Source of the DNA: Anaerolineales bacterium
Lineage (GTDB): Bacteria > Chloroflexota > Anaerolineae > Anaerolineales > Villigracilaceae
NCBI GenBank assembly: GCA_016789305.1
Contig: JAEURJ010000014.1
Coordinates: 1-64,000 of the forward strand
DNA length: 64,000 nt
Direction of reading: 5' to 3'
Shown here: positions 7,034 through 15,599 of the stretch, piece by piece
How positions within the stretch are numbered: position 1 is the first letter of the stretch
How the letters are laid out: every line of letters begins with the position of its first letter
The notes under the pieces: model-generated
Seen by the model: the letters and a program-made list of their open reading frames with translations, nothing else
What the model was told of the DNA's origin: nothing
Databases searched by the model: none
Made by a program: the position numbers and the translations under genes

Positions 7034-9412
7034 CTAGGGTTTTGCGTAAGTCATATATTTTTTGATTGCTCTGGCAGCCCTCATCCCTTCGATCGCACAA
7101 TGATCTGCTGTTTCCACGCCGCGCAATAGATTTCCTGCAACGAACACTCCCTCAGCAGAAGATCGAAACTCTGCGTCAATTTTCGGGCCAAGAGTGACCG
7201 GGCTAATTTCCAGACCGCCCATTCTGGCAAGTTCATGCTCGGGAATCCAATTTCCCGTAAAGATGACGGTGTCACACTCCACATATCGTTTTTGACCATT
7301 TTTCCCAAAAAACTCAATCCCTTCGACTCGCTTTTTGCCAAAAATCTCAGAAATTTTCGAATTTTTGACAATTGGGGTACGAGTCAAAATGTCCGCCACG
7401 GCCCACTTCATGACGATATAAGCAAACTCAATTTGATGGTGTGCCTGCTCGGTGATCATCATTTCACACTTTACACCTGCGTGCATCAAAGTCATCAACG
7501 CAGATAAGCTCACCAACTCAGCACCAATAATCACTGCGCGTTTACCAACAGGGAGTTTTTCCTGATACACGAATCTCTGCAAAGAGCCCGTTGTATAAAT
7601 TCCCTGTGGACGTGTGCCCGGAACCATTCGCGCTGAGCGTGGACGTTCACGAACACCTGTGGCGAGCAAGATGGCCTGCGCTTCGATCTCACCAAGTCCA
7701 CTGGGCGATGTAAAGTTTAATTTCGATGAACCATTCCATCCCAATATCGTTGTGGATGTTTGAACCTCCACATCCCATTTCTCCGCCAGATCGCGATAAT
7801 ACTTCGCGTACTTCGGCCCGGACCACATGCGCCAAAGATCTTCACGGCCAAAACCAGTGTGATGACACATACGTGGCATTCCGCCCGCTTCCGGTTCACG
7901 GTCAACAACGAGAATTTTTTTTATTCCCTGTTTCTTTAGTTCGATCGCAGCGGAAAGTCCTGCTGGGCCAGCGCCAACGATTAACACATCTTTACTCTGG
8001 AGCGCGGAAGCTTGCTTCCGTTTTTTATCATCAACTTTCACTGTTGACAGCAAGCTGTCAGACTCCAGAGTTTTTATCAATGCAGCATGACAATTGAATC
8101 CCTGGCATCTCCCCTGCGAAGCTCGCGTCCTTCTTCGCAGCGCATCCAATGAATTCGCAGGAATGATTGCGTTCATTGCGTCGATCAACTCTCCACGCGA
8201 GACTCTTTCACAATGACAAACGATCTCCGCGTATGATGCGTTGCGCGCGATCATCTCTACGTTTTGGTGCGGACGAATATCAGCCTGACCGATGGTCGGC
8301 AGTTTTACAGTTTTGAATTCATCTTTTGGTTTCAAATTCAAACCGGCATCACGAAGCAGGTCAACACCATATTCGGCAATACCCATCGCCGCAGAAATGC
8401 CCGTTGACCGAATCCCACCCAAGCACAAATAGCGAAGCGCCGCATCCATTTCGATTTGATAATCACTGTGTTCCGTCGCAGCACGCAGACCCGAATACGT
8501 TGCCGTTACTTCTTCATCCAATAACTGCGGCAGAATTTCGCGTCCTTTGCCAATCAACATTTCCAATCCATCCGCCGTCGTTTGCGTGGCAGTTTTATCT
8601 GGCAAATCTTCCGCGGTCGGCCCAAGCAAAATATTTCCGTAGACAGTCGGGCTGATCAAGACACCTTTTGTCTTGGATGTCGGCACTGGCAGCAGGACGT
8701 GATTAACCAACGGCCTCGCCAATTTATCGTAGATGATTAACTGTCCGCGCCTCGGCGTAACCTTGAAACTGCTTTTTCCAAAAATGGCATTAATCTCATC
8801 TGAAAATAATCCCGCCGCGTTGACAATGTATCTTGCGTGAATTTTGTCATCCAGGATCCATGTATCACCATCCTGTCTGACTTCTTTGACAGGATGATTC
8901 AAAATTAAATCTACATCATTCAGCACCGCCTGATATGCAAATGCAAGTGGCACGGAAAATGTACAAAGGATTCCCTCACCCGGGACAAACAATCCGCCCA
9001 GTGCACCTTTGCTAATATGAGGCTCAAGTTGATAAATCTCGTCTGCCGAAATAATTTTGACTTCAAACCCTCCATTGTCATGAGCTTGCTTTAATAGATC
9101 GGGCAATTTATCAAACTGTTCCTGATTCCATGCAATTAATAATCCGCCTAATAATTCATGGGCAATATTCGCTTCAGGTAAATATTTTTCCATTAGTGCA
9201 TAACTGCGCTTTAGGAGTTTCGCTTCCAATGAACCTGGCTTCGCATCATAGCCTGTGTGCCAGATGGCAGTGCTTGCCTTCGAAGTTCCCATCCCAACAT
9301 CTGAATTTGACTCGATCAATGCAACATCAAGCTGATAACGTGAAAGCTCGCGCGCCATCGCGCTTCCTACAGCCCCTGCCCCGATCACTGCAACATCATA
9401 TATTTTTGTCAT
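7034..9412 (-). CDS. Glycerol-3-phosphate dehydrogenase-flavoprotein fusion
   Basis: This 792-residue protein joins two flavoproteins. Residues ~1-370 are a DAO/GlpA-type FAD oxidase or dehydrogenase domain with GAGAVGSAMARELSR as dinucleotide-binding loop. Residues ~395-450 are a BFD-like [2Fe-2S] domain with four cysteines in CHC...CQGFNC. Residues ~470-790 are a pyridine nucleotide-disulphide-oxidoreductase-type domain with GAGPAGLSAAIELKKQG and a second nucleotide loop near VGKRAVIIGAELVS. In many anaerobes these units are encoded by adjacent genes beside glpK; here they form one chain. The likely reaction is oxidation of glycerol 3-phosphate to dihydroxyacetone phosphate, with electrons passed through Fe-S to NAD(P) or another carrier. 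The glycerol kinase gene directly upstream supports this role. Confidence 0.78.
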   Translation of the reverse strand: MTKIYDVAVIGAGAVGSAMARELSRYQLDVALIESNSDVGMGTSKASTAIWHTGYDAKPGSLEAKLLKRSYALMEKYLPEANIAHELLGGLLIAWNQEQFDKLPDLLKQAHDNGGFEVKIISADEIYQLEPHISKGALGGLFVPGEGILCTFSVPLAFAYQAVLNDVDLILNHPVKEVRQDGDTWILDDKIHARYIVNAAGLFSDEINAIFGKSSFKVTPRRGQLIIYDKLARPLVNHVLLPVPTSKTKGVLISPTVYGNILLGPTAEDLPDKTATQTTADGLEMLIGKGREILPQLLDEEVTATYSGLRAATEHSDYQIEMDAALRYLCLGGIRSTGISAAMGIAEYGVDLLRDAGLNLKPKDEFKTVKLPTIGQADIRPHQNVEMIARNASYAEIVCHCERVSRGELIDAMNAIIPANSLDALRRRTRASQGRCQGFNCHAALIKTLESDSLLSTVKVDDKKRKQASALQSKDVLIVGAGPAGLSAAIELKKQGIKKILVVDREPEAGGMPRMCHHTGFGREDLWRMWSGPKYAKYYRDLAEKWDVEVQTSTTILGWNGSSKLNFTSPSGLGEIEAQAILLATGVRERPRSARMVPGTRPQGIYTTGSLQRFVYQEKLPVGKRAVIIGAELVSLSALMTLMHAGVKCEMMITEQAHHQIEFAYIVMKWAVADILTRTPIVKNSKISEIFGKKRVEGIEFFGKNGQKRYVECDTVIFTGNWIPEHELARMGGLEISPVTLGPKIDAEFRSSAEGVFVAGNLLRGVETADHCAIEGMRAARAIKKYMTYAKP

Positions 9413-9430
9413 AGTTTCTCTATTTCGCCC

Positions 9431-9544
9431 TGAGCGGAGGACCGAAGGTTCCTGGAATTCCGCAGCCGAAGGACAAGTAATGTTATTCTGAATCCCTCCC
9501 CGCTTCGACTTCGTTCGACCAAAAACATGGTCTCACTCCGCTCA
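9431..9544. repeat. Inverted 9-bp ends around an intergenic segment
   Basis: TGAGCGGAG (9431-9439) and CTCCGCTCA (9536-9544) are exact inverted repeats bracketing ~96 bp between glpK and the dehydrogenase fusion. Sequences with the theme CTTCGAC/GCTCAG also lie inside. This looks like a small non-coding repeat insertion rather than an operator. Confidence 0.4.
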
Positions 9545-9556
9545 GCGAGAAAGTAA

Positions 9557-11020
9557 CTAATTGTGAAACGTTTTTACAGCAGCTACCGCTCTACCCCACT
9601 GCTCCAGTTTCTTTATTCTTTCTTCTTCCTTCATTTTAGGTAAATACACTTTTTCAGACTTCCAGTTCTTTGCAAGCTGTTCAAACGTAATTCCCAGCGC
9701 AGAGACCCCAGCCAGATTCGCAATCCCAATAGCTGTGGCCTCCACCGATGCAGAGACTCGCACTTCCAGATTCAGCAGGTCGGCAATCATCTGCATTAAA
9801 TATGGATTTCCCGCAGGACCGCCATCCACTTTCAAATGCGGGGGAACTTTGCCAGCATCCTGCGACATGGCAGTGACGACCTCATACACACGGCAGGCGA
9901 TCCCATCCAATGTGGCGCGGACAATATCATCCGATGTGGTGCTGCGATTGAGTCCGAACATGGCGCCGCGTACATCCGTGCGCCAGTGTGGAGCCGCCAA
10001 CCCTTGCAAGGCTGGGACAATGACCACACCAGAATCAGTTGAGCGATTCGCTGCATCATTGCTCGACGCGGAATCAGGAATGACTTTTAGATTATCCCGC
10101 AGCCATTGGACTGCGGAGCCCGTTACAAATATGCCGCCATCGAAGGCATAGGCGGTGTGTCCATTGAAATTCCAGCCCACCGTGGTGAGCAAGCCATTAT
10201 TTGAGAGCTGAGGTTTGTCCCCGATATTCATCAAAAGAAAGCTGCCAGTGCCGAATGAGCATTTCATTTCTCCAGCATTGAAACAAGCCTGCCCAAACAA
10301 TGCAGCCTGCTGGTCAACAAGCAAAGCATGCAATGAGAGTGGCTTCCCATTTCCAAAATCAACATCACCGATGTATCCGGCAGAAGGTTTTACTTCAGGC
10401 AACATGCTTCGCGGCACGTCGAACAACTTGAGTAATTCTTCGTCCCATTCAAATTTGTTCATGTCGAATAACAAAGTGCGTGATGCCGTGGAAGGGTCTG
10501 TGATGTGCAATTTCCCTTTGGTCAGCGACCAGATCACCCAGGTTTCAGTGGTGCCAAATTTCAATTTACCTTCATGTGCTTTCCTGCGAATCTCCGGGTT
10601 ATTTTCAAAGACCCACTTGAGCTTTGGCGCGGAAAAATAACTGTCGAGCAGGAGTCCTGTCTTTTGGCGCAGCTGCTCCGGGTCCACGTGTGAGGCGAGC
10701 GCTTTACAGACAGATTCGCCTCTCGTGTCCTGCCAGACGATGGCAGGAGTCACGGCTTCGCCGGTATCTTTATCCCAAACAATAAATGTCTCGCCTTGAT
10801 TATCTAATCCTACAGCGGAAATTTCATATTTATCGAGCAGCGGCGCACATGCCTCTTTTACGGTTCGCACAATATCAGACGGTTCCTGCTCCACCCAGCC
10901 GGCTTGTGGAAAGCGCGCAGGCAATTGTGCCGAATTCTTTTCGATCATTTCACCATCTTGATTGACAATGACGGCAGTGGTTTGGGTTGTACCCTGGTCA
11001 ATTCCGAGCAGGTATTTCAT
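9557..11020 (-). CDS. glpK: Glycerol kinase
   Basis: An FGGY-family sugar/polyol kinase of about 487 residues, the normal length. LGIDQGTTQTTAV at the N-terminus is the first phosphate-binding loop, followed by PQAGWVEQEP, TTETWVIWSLTKGK and VDQQAALFGQ. SFGTGSFLLMNIG is the second ATP loop and KVDGGPAGNPYLMQ lies near the C-terminus. Together these fit glycerol kinase, which makes glycerol 3-phosphate from glycerol and ATP. AGGAGG lies 1 base before a first ATG (11023) and 4 bases before a second (11020); the second has the more usable spacing, so I start there. Its product is the substrate of the fused dehydrogenase encoded just downstream. Confidence 0.88.
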   Translation of the reverse strand: MKYLLGIDQGTTQTTAVIVNQDGEMIEKNSAQLPARFPQAGWVEQEPSDIVRTVKEACAPLLDKYEISAVGLDNQGETFIVWDKDTGEAVTPAIVWQDTRGESVCKALASHVDPEQLRQKTGLLLDSYFSAPKLKWVFENNPEIRRKAHEGKLKFGTTETWVIWSLTKGKLHITDPSTASRTLLFDMNKFEWDEELLKLFDVPRSMLPEVKPSAGYIGDVDFGNGKPLSLHALLVDQQAALFGQACFNAGEMKCSFGTGSFLLMNIGDKPQLSNNGLLTTVGWNFNGHTAYAFDGGIFVTGSAVQWLRDNLKVIPDSASSNDAANRSTDSGVVIVPALQGLAAPHWRTDVRGAMFGLNRSTTSDDIVRATLDGIACRVYEVVTAMSQDAGKVPPHLKVDGGPAGNPYLMQMIADLLNLEVRVSASVEATAIGIANLAGVSALGITFEQLAKNWKSEKVYLPKMKEEERIKKLEQWGRAVAAVKTFHN

Positions 11021-11074
11021 CATGCCTCCTTGATTTGTGAAAGGAATTCCTCGCTGACGATTACATTTGAATTA

Positions 11075-11109
11075 ATAAAAGTGGCACCCGGAGAGGATGC
11101 CACTTTTAT
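11075..11109 (-). terminator. Terminator after the permease gene
   Basis: ATAAAAGTGGCA pairs with TGCCACTTTTAT (12 bp, 11-base loop). Read on the minus strand the hairpin ends in a T-rich run. It separates the permease gene from glpK, so the two need not be one transcript. Confidence 0.7.
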
Positions 11110-11135
11110 ATACCGGAACAATCAAAATGTCGATA

Positions 11136-12836
11136 TTAATCCTTGTATCTGGCTTCGATCTCGGCGATCTTCTTCTGGTTCTCTTTGATCTTATCGCCTT
11201 CAGGAACACCTTCGAAGCGGTTATCTTCACCGCCGGAAACGAAGGTAATGACTGCGGTTACAACTGCAACGCCGATGGCGATGTAGGAGGTCATCGCGTC
11301 CGGAACAAGGAAGTGCATAACATTTTCCTCGGAAACGGGGATGAAGCTCAATAACAAACCTACAACAGCCACGCCAATGCCGATGGGGGCAGTTTTCTTC
11401 GACCAAAGTCCAAGCAGCGCAACAACAAAGACAATCGTAAAGTAGAAGACTTTCTCATTGGGCGGGAAGAAACCGCTGATCGCCAATATGATGCCAAAGA
11501 TGATGGCAAGAACAGCGTTCGGTTTGGAGAGACCGCCAAGGTTGAACGGACCCTTTTCCTTCCATTTTGCGGTGCCTTCCGCCATCAGTCCGGCTGCAAT
11601 CGGCATGACCATGGACAGATAAAGGAATACCGCGCACGCAACCGCTAAGATGAGATAGGCAGGCGCATAAAGAGTACTTGCAAAAGCAAGAATCGCAGAT
11701 ACCCAAACCGCGGTCCCCGGAGTACGGTACACAGTGCTGACCTGGGAAAGAGCGGCAGATGCAGGCAAACCGCCGTCACGGGCAAAGGCATACATCATGC
11801 GGGATGTGGAGGTAAGACCGGCCAACGCACAAACATAGTTGACAAGAACCATGCCAACAGCAAGGAAAATGCTCAACCAACCGGGCATATTAGATGCCCC
11901 CCACATATAAAAGAATGAACCCCAGCCCGCTGCATGGGCCTCTTCGAGGCTTGGCATCGTCAACACATAGGCGGCTACCGCAATGAGGCCGAAAACCCAG
12001 GACCAAAACACAGCGGTCCACATGCCCTTTGGCACATTTACCTGAGCGTCTTGTGTTTCTTCTGAAGTGTGGGCAGATGCATCAAAGCCTGTAATGGTGT
12101 AACAAACATAAGAAAGGCCAAGCAGGAAAGCAAAAGCAATACTTTCCGTGCGGAACGGAACCACGCCGCCGCCCGCATCACCGGTCACATTTTGGAAGGT
12201 CCAGAGGCGGGAGAAATCCAATGCAACAGGGCTGAAGGCAAACAAGGTAACGATCAAGATCACGGTCAGCCCAAGGATGACATAACCACTCCAGTCGGTG
12301 AGCTTGGTTGTGATGTTAATGTAGTAATGATTCAAGATCGCCTGGGAGCCAAGGACTACGACCAAAAAGACCAATTGGTGCATTGTGCCGAAAGTGGAAA
12401 CATCCACGCCAAGGACTGTGCCCAGTAGCAAATCCTTAAAGAATACGGTGTAGAGCAGAACGTCCACGGAGGAGACGACGCAGATCAAACCAATGAGGTT
12501 AAACCACGCAGTCATCCAACCCCAGAATTTCCCACCGAGGTGTGAACTCCAGTGATAGAGGCCGCCAGCTGTCGGGAAGGAGGAGGCGATTTGCCCCATT
12601 CCAAAAGCGACACTCAAAGCAAGAACACCACCCACCAGCCAGATTAAAAAGGCGCCGCCGGACCCAAGGGCATTGAATGCGGCGGGAAAGGCGGAGATAC
12701 CGCCAGCCAGGATACAAATAATTGAAAATGAAATTGCAAAATTGGAGAACCCGCTCATTCGGCGGGAGAGTTCCTGGGCGTACCCCAGGCTGTGAAGTAC
12801 TTTCTTATCTTTCTCTTGCACATTGTCTTTGCTCAT
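11136..12836 (-). CDS. APC-superfamily amino acid/metabolite permease
   Basis: A 566-residue polytopic membrane protein with at least 12 hydrophobic segments. It begins with the SLGYAQELSRRMSGFSNFA region typical of the GABA/choline-permease-like branch of the APC superfamily. FSIICILAGGISAFPAAF and FPTAGGLYHWSS correspond to TM1 and the end of TM2 in that family, and TSEETQDAQVNVPKGM is the conserved loop. It should import an amino acid, amine or related small molecule with a cation; the substrate cannot be deduced. AGGAG lies just before the ATG. A terminator hairpin follows the gene. Its place beside glpK may be functional or accidental. Confidence 0.82.
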   Translation of the reverse strand: MSKDNVQEKDKKVLHSLGYAQELSRRMSGFSNFAISFSIICILAGGISAFPAAFNALGSGGAFLIWLVGGVLALSVAFGMGQIASSFPTAGGLYHWSSHLGGKFWGWMTAWFNLIGLICVVSSVDVLLYTVFFKDLLLGTVLGVDVSTFGTMHQLVFLVVVLGSQAILNHYYINITTKLTDWSGYVILGLTVILIVTLFAFSPVALDFSRLWTFQNVTGDAGGGVVPFRTESIAFAFLLGLSYVCYTITGFDASAHTSEETQDAQVNVPKGMWTAVFWSWVFGLIAVAAYVLTMPSLEEAHAAGWGSFFYMWGASNMPGWLSIFLAVGMVLVNYVCALAGLTSTSRMMYAFARDGGLPASAALSQVSTVYRTPGTAVWVSAILAFASTLYAPAYLILAVACAVFLYLSMVMPIAAGLMAEGTAKWKEKGPFNLGGLSKPNAVLAIIFGIILAISGFFPPNEKVFYFTIVFVVALLGLWSKKTAPIGIGVAVVGLLLSFIPVSEENVMHFLVPDAMTSYIAIGVAVVTAVITFVSGGEDNRFEGVPEGDKIKENQKKIAEIEARYKD

Positions 12837-13042
12837 ACGATACGATCTCCTTTGGGTTTTTTATTCGGAAACGATCAGTAACAAAAGCGCTGGCGTGCAA
12901 TTTCGATATGGGTTTTCCACATCCTCCTCCCTCCCGGTCGATGAGAGGTTTTTTCAAACTTGTTATATATAAAAAACACCGGCTTCCTTACTTAGGTTCG
13001 GAAAACCGACATTTTCCATCATATTATTGCACAAAACGTCAC

Positions 13043-13071
13043 TTGATTGAATAGAACAAATATTCTATAAT
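13043..13071 (+). promoter_or_regulatory. Sigma70-type promoter, leaderless start
   Basis: TTGATT (13043-13048), 17 bp, then a perfect TATAAT (13066-13071). The ATG of the radical SAM gene follows after 6 bp (13078). This is a textbook core promoter placing the transcription start at the start codon; no ribosome binding site is present. Confidence 0.75.
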
Positions 13072-13077
13072 AGGGCA

Positions 13078-14268
13078 ATGGATGATGTTCAAAAGCTCAA
13101 GAATTTAAGTGAACAGACCACTTTCGAAGCGGATGGAGAACCGCTCGTCAATGCTTCATCGCATCGCGAGACAATGCGCCTCTCTTCCCCACCGCCGGCC
13201 TGCTTCAGTCCGAAGGAGAAGGATCATGCGTTTACACATCCCGCCCAACTCCCAAACGGACAGAAGATCATATTATTGAAGACGCTCCTGTCTTCTGCTT
13301 GTGAGAGAGACTGCTTCTATTGTCCATTCCGCGCAGGTCGTGATTTTCGCCGCGCCACCTTCAAGCCCGATGAATTCGCCGGCCTGTTCTCCAAACTCAC
13401 AGATGCAAAAATGGCCGAGGGTGTATTTCTCAGCTCGGGCATAGCAGGAGGCGGAATTCGAACACAGGATAAGCTTCTCGCTACAGCAGAGATCATGCGC
13501 AAGAAATACAACTATCGCGGATATCTTCATCTAAAGATCATGCCGGGCGCAGAGAAAGATCAGGTTTATCGCGCCATGCAACTGGCAGATCGTGTTTCTG
13601 TGAATCTTGAAGCTCCCAATACAGAACGGTTGGCTAGGCTTGCTCCCCACAAAATATTTTTAGAAGAACTGCTCCAACCGCTGAAATGGGTCGAGGAGAT
13701 TCGCAAAACCGTGCCGGCCTACAAATTCTGGAATGGACACTGGCCGTCAACAGTCACACAGTTTGTCGCCGGCGGCTCCGATGAAAGCGATCTTGAATTA
13801 CTGACCACAACTTCCTGGCTAATGAAAAACGTCAGACTCAAACGCGCTTATTTCCCCGCCTTTCATCCGATCCGTGACACGCCTCTGGAAAATAAGACCG
13901 CTGTTGACCCCATGCGGGAACATCGGTTATATCAAGCCTCATTTTTATTGCGTGATTATGGTTTTGACCTGGAAGACCTGCCGTTCACCCACGAAAGCAA
14001 TCTTCCACTTCACGCGGACCCCAAACAAGCCTGGGCACAAATGAACCTGATCGAAAACCCGATTGAGATCAACAATGCAGACAAGTTGCATTTGATCAAA
14101 ATACCAGGCATTGGTCTGAAAGGCGCGGAGGCGATCATTAATGCAAGAAGAATAAACAAACTACGGGATTTGTCGTCACTCAAGAAACTTGGTGTCATTG
14201 CAGAACGCGCAGCACCTTATCTTTTGCTTGACGGCTATAAACCTGCAACTCAACTGCCTTTGTTGTAA
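13078..14268 (+). CDS. Radical SAM protein with helix-hairpin-helix tail
   Basis: C75-x3-C79-x2-C82 (ACERDCFYCPF) is the radical SAM iron-sulphur motif. The C-terminal ~60 residues (IKIPGIGLKGAEAIINAR) form helix-hairpin-helix DNA-binding units. This layout matches the putative DNA modification/repair radical SAM family (TIGR03916, COG4277), whose members are often encoded next to a uracil-DNA-glycosylase-like protein. No such partner is found in this window. A reaction on DNA initiated by a 5'-deoxyadenosyl radical is inferred from the family; no substrate is proven. The gene is transcribed from a strong-looking promoter directly abutting the ATG. The 396-residue length is typical of the family. 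Confidence 0.75.
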   Translation: MDDVQKLKNLSEQTTFEADGEPLVNASSHRETMRLSSPPPACFSPKEKDHAFTHPAQLPNGQKIILLKTLLSSACERDCFYCPFRAGRDFRRATFKPDEFAGLFSKLTDAKMAEGVFLSSGIAGGGIRTQDKLLATAEIMRKKYNYRGYLHLKIMPGAEKDQVYRAMQLADRVSVNLEAPNTERLARLAPHKIFLEELLQPLKWVEEIRKTVPAYKFWNGHWPSTVTQFVAGGSDESDLELLTTTSWLMKNVRLKRAYFPAFHPIRDTPLENKTAVDPMREHRLYQASFLLRDYGFDLEDLPFTHESNLPLHADPKQAWAQMNLIENPIEINNADKLHLIKIPGIGLKGAEAIINARRINKLRDLSSLKKLGVIAERAAPYLLLDGYKPATQLPLL

Positions 14269-14282
14269 AAATAAATCATCCG

Positions 14283-14332
14283 ATATATAAAAATCGTTAT
14301 CAAAATTAATTTTGATAACGATTTTTATATAT
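14283..14332. terminator. Perfect 50-bp AT-rich palindrome
   Basis: The 50 bases are fully self-complementary, centred on AATTAATT, with ATCGTTATCAAAATT as the core left arm and A-tracts and T-tracts at the flanks. It lies 15 bp after the radical SAM stop. It can form a terminator hairpin in either direction, though a 25-bp loopless palindrome could also be a regulator-binding or recombination site. Confidence 0.6.
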
Positions 14333-14505
14333 AATCCCAACCTTAAAATATTAAATATCGCCTCGTTATCTCTTGTATTTAAATTTATTATTGCTATACT
14401 ACATAGTAACAAGCAATTAGTTGAATAAAAAAATAATCACTTGATATAAATTTGGAAATAAATTAAATAAACAAATTATTGTTTTACAAAGGAGATAAAA
14501 ATTAA

Positions 14506-14997
14506 ATGGCTACAACAACAATGGAAACACTTGCGATTAAAACAGAAAATAAATTTAGAACATTGACCACCAAACAGGCATACAAAAAAGGGGACGTGAT
14601 CTGCGAAATGCCCAGCGAGAACATCACGGATAAACCCAATCGCTTCACGGTGCAGATCTCAAAAGACAAACACACCCATGTTGGCAAACTTGCCGCACTC
14701 AATCATTCCTGCGACCCCAACGTAATTCTTGAAACCGACAAAATGGTAATGATCGCGCGCCGCGATATTGAAAAGGGCGAAGAGCTTTCCTTCTTCTACC
14801 CATCCACTGAATGGGAAATGGCTGCCCCCTTTATTTGTTTGTGCGGATCTGCCAACTGCATTCACGTGGTTGCAGGCGCGCGCTTCCTGCCGCTTTCCAC
14901 GCTGGAAACCCATTATCTCAACTCACACATCCGCGAGACGATCACCGATTTGCTGAAGAATACAAAAGGCCACCTGAAAAAATTGAGCGAGGCCTAA
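14506..14997 (+). CDS. Small SET-domain protein
   Basis: At 163 residues it consists almost wholly of a SET domain. LNHSCDPN (65-72) is the NHS-C-x-P-N substrate/cofactor motif, GEELSFFYP (91-99) carries the catalytic-tyrosine strand, and CLCGSANC (111-118) with C111, C113 and C118 resembles the post-SET zinc site. SET proteins transfer methyl from S-adenosylmethionine to lysine; bacterial examples often modify proteins of unknown identity. AAAGGAG precedes the ATG. The upstream 237 bp are very AT-rich, the downstream end has a strong terminator, and the gene is monocistronic. The substrate is unknown and origin by transfer is possible. Confidence 0.72.
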   Translation: MATTTMETLAIKTENKFRTLTTKQAYKKGDVICEMPSENITDKPNRFTVQISKDKHTHVGKLAALNHSCDPNVILETDKMVMIARRDIEKGEELSFFYPSTEWEMAAPFICLCGSANCIHVVAGARFLPLSTLETHYLNSHIRETITDLLKNTKGHLKKLSEA

Positions 14998-15002
14998 ATA
15001 AT

Positions 15003-15034
15003 AAAGAGACCGAGCGGATCCGCTCGGTCTCTTT
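15003..15034. terminator. Bidirectional terminator
   Basis: A perfect 32-bp palindrome, AAAGAGACCGAGCGGA with its complement, lies between the SET gene and the convergent hypothetical gene and has T/A tracts at both ends. Confidence 0.8.
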
Positions 15035-15047
15035 GATTCTATTGTTT

Positions 15048-15497
15048 CTATAATTTCCGATGTAACGCCAAAAGTGCATACGCTCCAGTCCACGGCGTGC
15101 CGAGCCTGTGATTATCCGAAACTTCGACCTTGTTGAACTTCTGTGCGATCTGCGGCATCAGCATGGCAATGGACGCCCAATCATCGGTCAATACAGCTTC
15201 CTTCATTTTAGCAGCCAGTTGGCCGGCCCACATCCACTCCATGCGGAATTTATCAGCCTTGACCCAATAGTCTCGCTTCTCCCACGCTGCCACCGAAACA
15301 TCGATCCCCTCGGAAATGGATTGCAATGCCAGCGCGATAAAAGCTGCCTGGTCTTTCGTCTCAGAAGTGACCTTCGCCTGTTTGGCTAGTTCACGAATGC
15401 ACAACACAATACCTTTTGTCAAACGGGTTCGTTCTTTTCCTACTGAATCTGGGTTGATCACGCGGCTCAAGAATATTTCTCCAATTTCGAATTTCAA
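15048..15497 (-). CDS. Hypothetical protein, helical
   Basis: A 149-residue protein without recognised motifs. It is predicted mainly helical (runs such as DQAAFIALALQSISEGIDVSVAAWEK and repeated Trp/Lys segments) and lacks a signal peptide, membrane span or cysteine cluster; one Cys is present. It is convergent with the SET gene and shares the bidirectional terminator. The upstream neighbour is a membrane protein on the same strand. I cannot assign a function; coding character rests on a full-length frame with biased codon use and sensible flanks. Confidence 0.55.
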   Translation of the reverse strand: MKFEIGEIFLSRVINPDSVGKERTRLTKGIVLCIRELAKQAKVTSETKDQAAFIALALQSISEGIDVSVAAWEKRDYWVKADKFRMEWMWAGQLAAKMKEAVLTDDWASIAMLMPQIAQKFNKVEVSDNHRLGTPWTGAYALLALHRKL

Positions 15498-15599
15498 CTC
15501 ACAAGAGCGCGATTATACCCAGCAATCGGGAAACGTCAACACTTATGTTTTAAGACGCACAAGTAGTATATTTCCTCGCTTGTATTTTGTTTTAATAAA

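Noticed and set aside
9431..9544. Insertion sequence with terminal inverted repeats
   Set aside because: The segment is only 114 bp, has no transposase and no clear target duplication; it is listed as a repeat only.
14176..14412. Short minus-strand open frame across the palindrome
   Set aside because: It runs through the 50-bp palindrome and antisense to the radical SAM gene, with no ribosome binding site or recognisable protein.
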